In this document: one piece after another, positions 23,965 to 25,128 of the stretch | How the letters are laid out: each line of letters opens with the position of its first letter | Position numbering within the stretch: the stretch's first letter is position 1 | Source of the DNA: Flavobacteriales bacterium | GTDB lineage: Bacteria; Bacteroidota; Bacteroidia; Flavobacteriales_D; CANHHI01 | Reading direction: 5' to 3' | Assembly (NCBI GenBank): GCA_947460225.1 | Contig: CANHHI010000006.1 | Span: forward strand, 1 to 25,128 | DNA: 25,128 nt | Notes under the pieces: model-generated | What the model saw: the letters and a program-made list of their open reading frames with translations, nothing else | Database searches by the model: none | Told to the model about the DNA's origin: nothing | Made by a program: the position numbers and the translations under genes

Positions 23965-25083
23965 TTAAGGTTTATGCAAGGCTTTGAAAAGCTGAAAAGA
24001 AGTATCCAAAAATAAAATTTTGGCATGCGCATTGCGCAATAAATCTTGGTGTGCATTTTCTAAGGCTTGCTGAAATGGAATAATATTATTTGTTTGAATA
24101 TACGGTGCAAATTTAGCATTAAATACTTGTTGTTCGCCTTGCAAGGGCATAATTTCCGCATTGGGCGCATAATTTTGCAAAACCGCCGCCCGAAACATGC
24201 GCAAAGCATAGCGCAAAAATTCTTTTTGGGTTTCCCTGCCCTCGCCTGCCATTTGATCCACCCACTGCACCAGCGCCGAAACGTCTTTTTTAAAACATAT
24301 ACGCATCCATGCAGTAAATTGCGCAAAATAGTTTTGGTCTTTATTTTGCACTTGGCACAATTCCAAGGCTTTCGTATAACTCGCATCTGCGCTTTGCGCC
24401 AATAAAAATGCCTCTTCTTGGCTTTGGGTATGTGCCAAAAGTGCATGGGTAAGTGTTTCCAAGCTCAACCGCTCCAAAACGTGCAACTGCACACGAGAGC
24501 GCAAAGTCGGCAAAACAAGTTCCAAATTTTCTGCAACGAGCAAAAAAAGCACTTTTTCTTCGGGCTCTTCCAAAGATTTTAAAAGTTTATTGGCAGCTGC
24601 AATATTCAAGGTTTCAAAGCCAAAAACAAGCACGATTTTATAGCCCCCTAAAACAGATTTCAATTGCAAAAACCGCAAAAGCTCCACGCTTTCATGCACA
24701 CTAATCAAAGCCTGTTTTTTTGCGCCGTCTAAGGCTTCATTCCAAGCCTGCAAAGACAGATATGGATTTACCAAAACTTGCTTGCGAAACAAGTCCAGTT
24801 GCGACAAAGACGTTCTGGTGCTCGCCTCCTGCACCACTGGAAAGCTATAATATACATCAGGGTGTTGCATTTTTTGGTGCATCTTGCAAGATTGGCAATT
24901 GCCACAAGCATCTGCCACGCTAGGATTTTGGCAATGCACATACTGGGCAAAAGCCAATGCCAAAGGCAAGGCTTCCGCTTGGGCAGAAAAAAACAAATGC
25001 CCTTGTCCCACACGATTCTGCGCCAGTAGCGAACGCAAATGCGCCGAGAGTAATTCTTGCCCGACCAAATCCGCAAACAACAT
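23965..25083 (-). CDS. holB: DNA polymerase III delta' subunit
   Basis: 372 aa. The clamp-loader subunit that, with delta and tau/gamma, loads the sliding clamp. It shows the AAA+ fold and the zinc-binding cysteines C51, C60, C63 and C66. KLLKSLEEPEEKVLFLLVAEN and LPTLRSRVQLHVL (sensor region) are typical. The P-loop region reads LFFSAQAEALPLALAFAQ and lacks GxGK, so it cannot bind ATP in the normal way; delta' is the non-hydrolysing member of the complex. The C-terminal half is helical. The start MLFADLVGQE fits the family's conserved beginning. It heads the holB-ricT-gldH run, whose promoter ends 7 nt before its ATG. Confidence 0.92.
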   Translation of the reverse strand: MLFADLVGQELLSAHLRSLLAQNRVGQGHLFFSAQAEALPLALAFAQYVHCQNPSVADACGNCQSCKMHQKMQHPDVYYSFPVVQEASTRTSLSQLDLFRKQVLVNPYLSLQAWNEALDGAKKQALISVHESVELLRFLQLKSVLGGYKIVLVFGFETLNIAAANKLLKSLEEPEEKVLFLLVAENLELVLPTLRSRVQLHVLERLSLETLTHALLAHTQSQEEAFLLAQSADASYTKALELCQVQNKDQNYFAQFTAWMRICFKKDVSALVQWVDQMAGEGRETQKEFLRYALRMFRAAVLQNYAPNAEIMPLQGEQQVFNAKFAPYIQTNNIIPFQQALENAHQDLLRNAHAKILFLDTSFQLFKALHKP

Positions 25084-25090
25084 ATAGGCA

Positions 25091-25122
25091 CAAAGATAAA
25101 CAATTAAATGAATACTTGCAAA
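25091..25122 (-). promoter_or_regulatory. holB operon promoter, TTTG-N20-TATCTTTG
   Basis: On the minus strand TTTG (25122-25119), a 20-nt spacer and TATCTTTG (25098-25091) match the full Bacteroidota promoter. The box ends 7 nt before the holB ATG, giving a leader of only about 1-2 nt. This is one of the two best complete promoters in the window. Confidence 0.65.
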
Positions 25123-25128
25123 AAAACG

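Overview
The window comes from a low-GC member of the Bacteroidota. Three things point there. (1) The right-hand gene order is holB - PSP1/RicT - gldH, and GldH is a gliding lipoprotein known only from this phylum. (2) Nearly every transcription unit has a Bacteroidota-type -7 box (TAnnTTTG) 4-27 nt before its start codon. (3) The families DUF2490, DUF2520, the GIN domain (DUF2807) and a Bacteroidota-style C-terminal TonB domain are all present. Upstream regions are A-rich with no clear Shine-Dalgarno sequences, also typical of the phylum. The class or genus cannot be fixed from this sequence. Coding density is high, every gene looks intact, and there is no sign of a prophage, insertion sequence, CRISPR array, tRNA or rRNA.

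Layout, left to right. 1-244: a gene-poor edge with two copies of an exact 24-bp direct repeat 158 bp apart and a strong candidate for a small leftward RNA (promoter, about 78 nt, intrinsic terminator). 245-1027: a secreted GIN-domain protein, convergent with a gmhA-yifB pair (heptose synthesis for LPS; ComM-like AAA+ ATPase). 3259-3984: a DUF2490 outer-membrane-type protein, convergent with a YceI lipoprotein and separated from it by a hairpin terminator. 4799-13720: seven tightly packed co-directional genes, namely NhaD antiporter, ExbB, ExbD, TonB-like transducer, FolC, an alanine/glycine:cation symporter, and a large CcmF/CcsA haem lyase. 13774-17026: a second packed run of DUF2520 oxidoreductase-like protein, KdsC-type phosphatase, Maf pyrophosphatase and an RsmF-like rRNA methyltransferase. 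17046-19532: an unrecognised outer-membrane beta-barrel candidate and dihydrolipoyl dehydrogenase, ended by a strong terminator. 22150-19630 (minus): a two-domain GT2 glycosyltransferase followed by UDP-galactopyranose mutase, suggesting galactofuranose in a surface glycan. 25083-22220 (minus): holB - ricT - gldH.

By function this is mostly core genome with an envelope theme: LPS sugars (GmhA, KdsC, Glf plus the GT), TonB energisation, ion-coupled transport and cytochrome c assembly, plus housekeeping (FolC, Maf, rRNA methylation, Lpd, DNA polymerase III delta'). I see no obvious new defence or mobile system. The least explained items are the left-edge RNA/repeat unit, the unknown N-terminal half-domain of the glycosyltransferase, the uncharacterised barrel at 17046, and the very short or absent 5' leaders implied by the promoter boxes.
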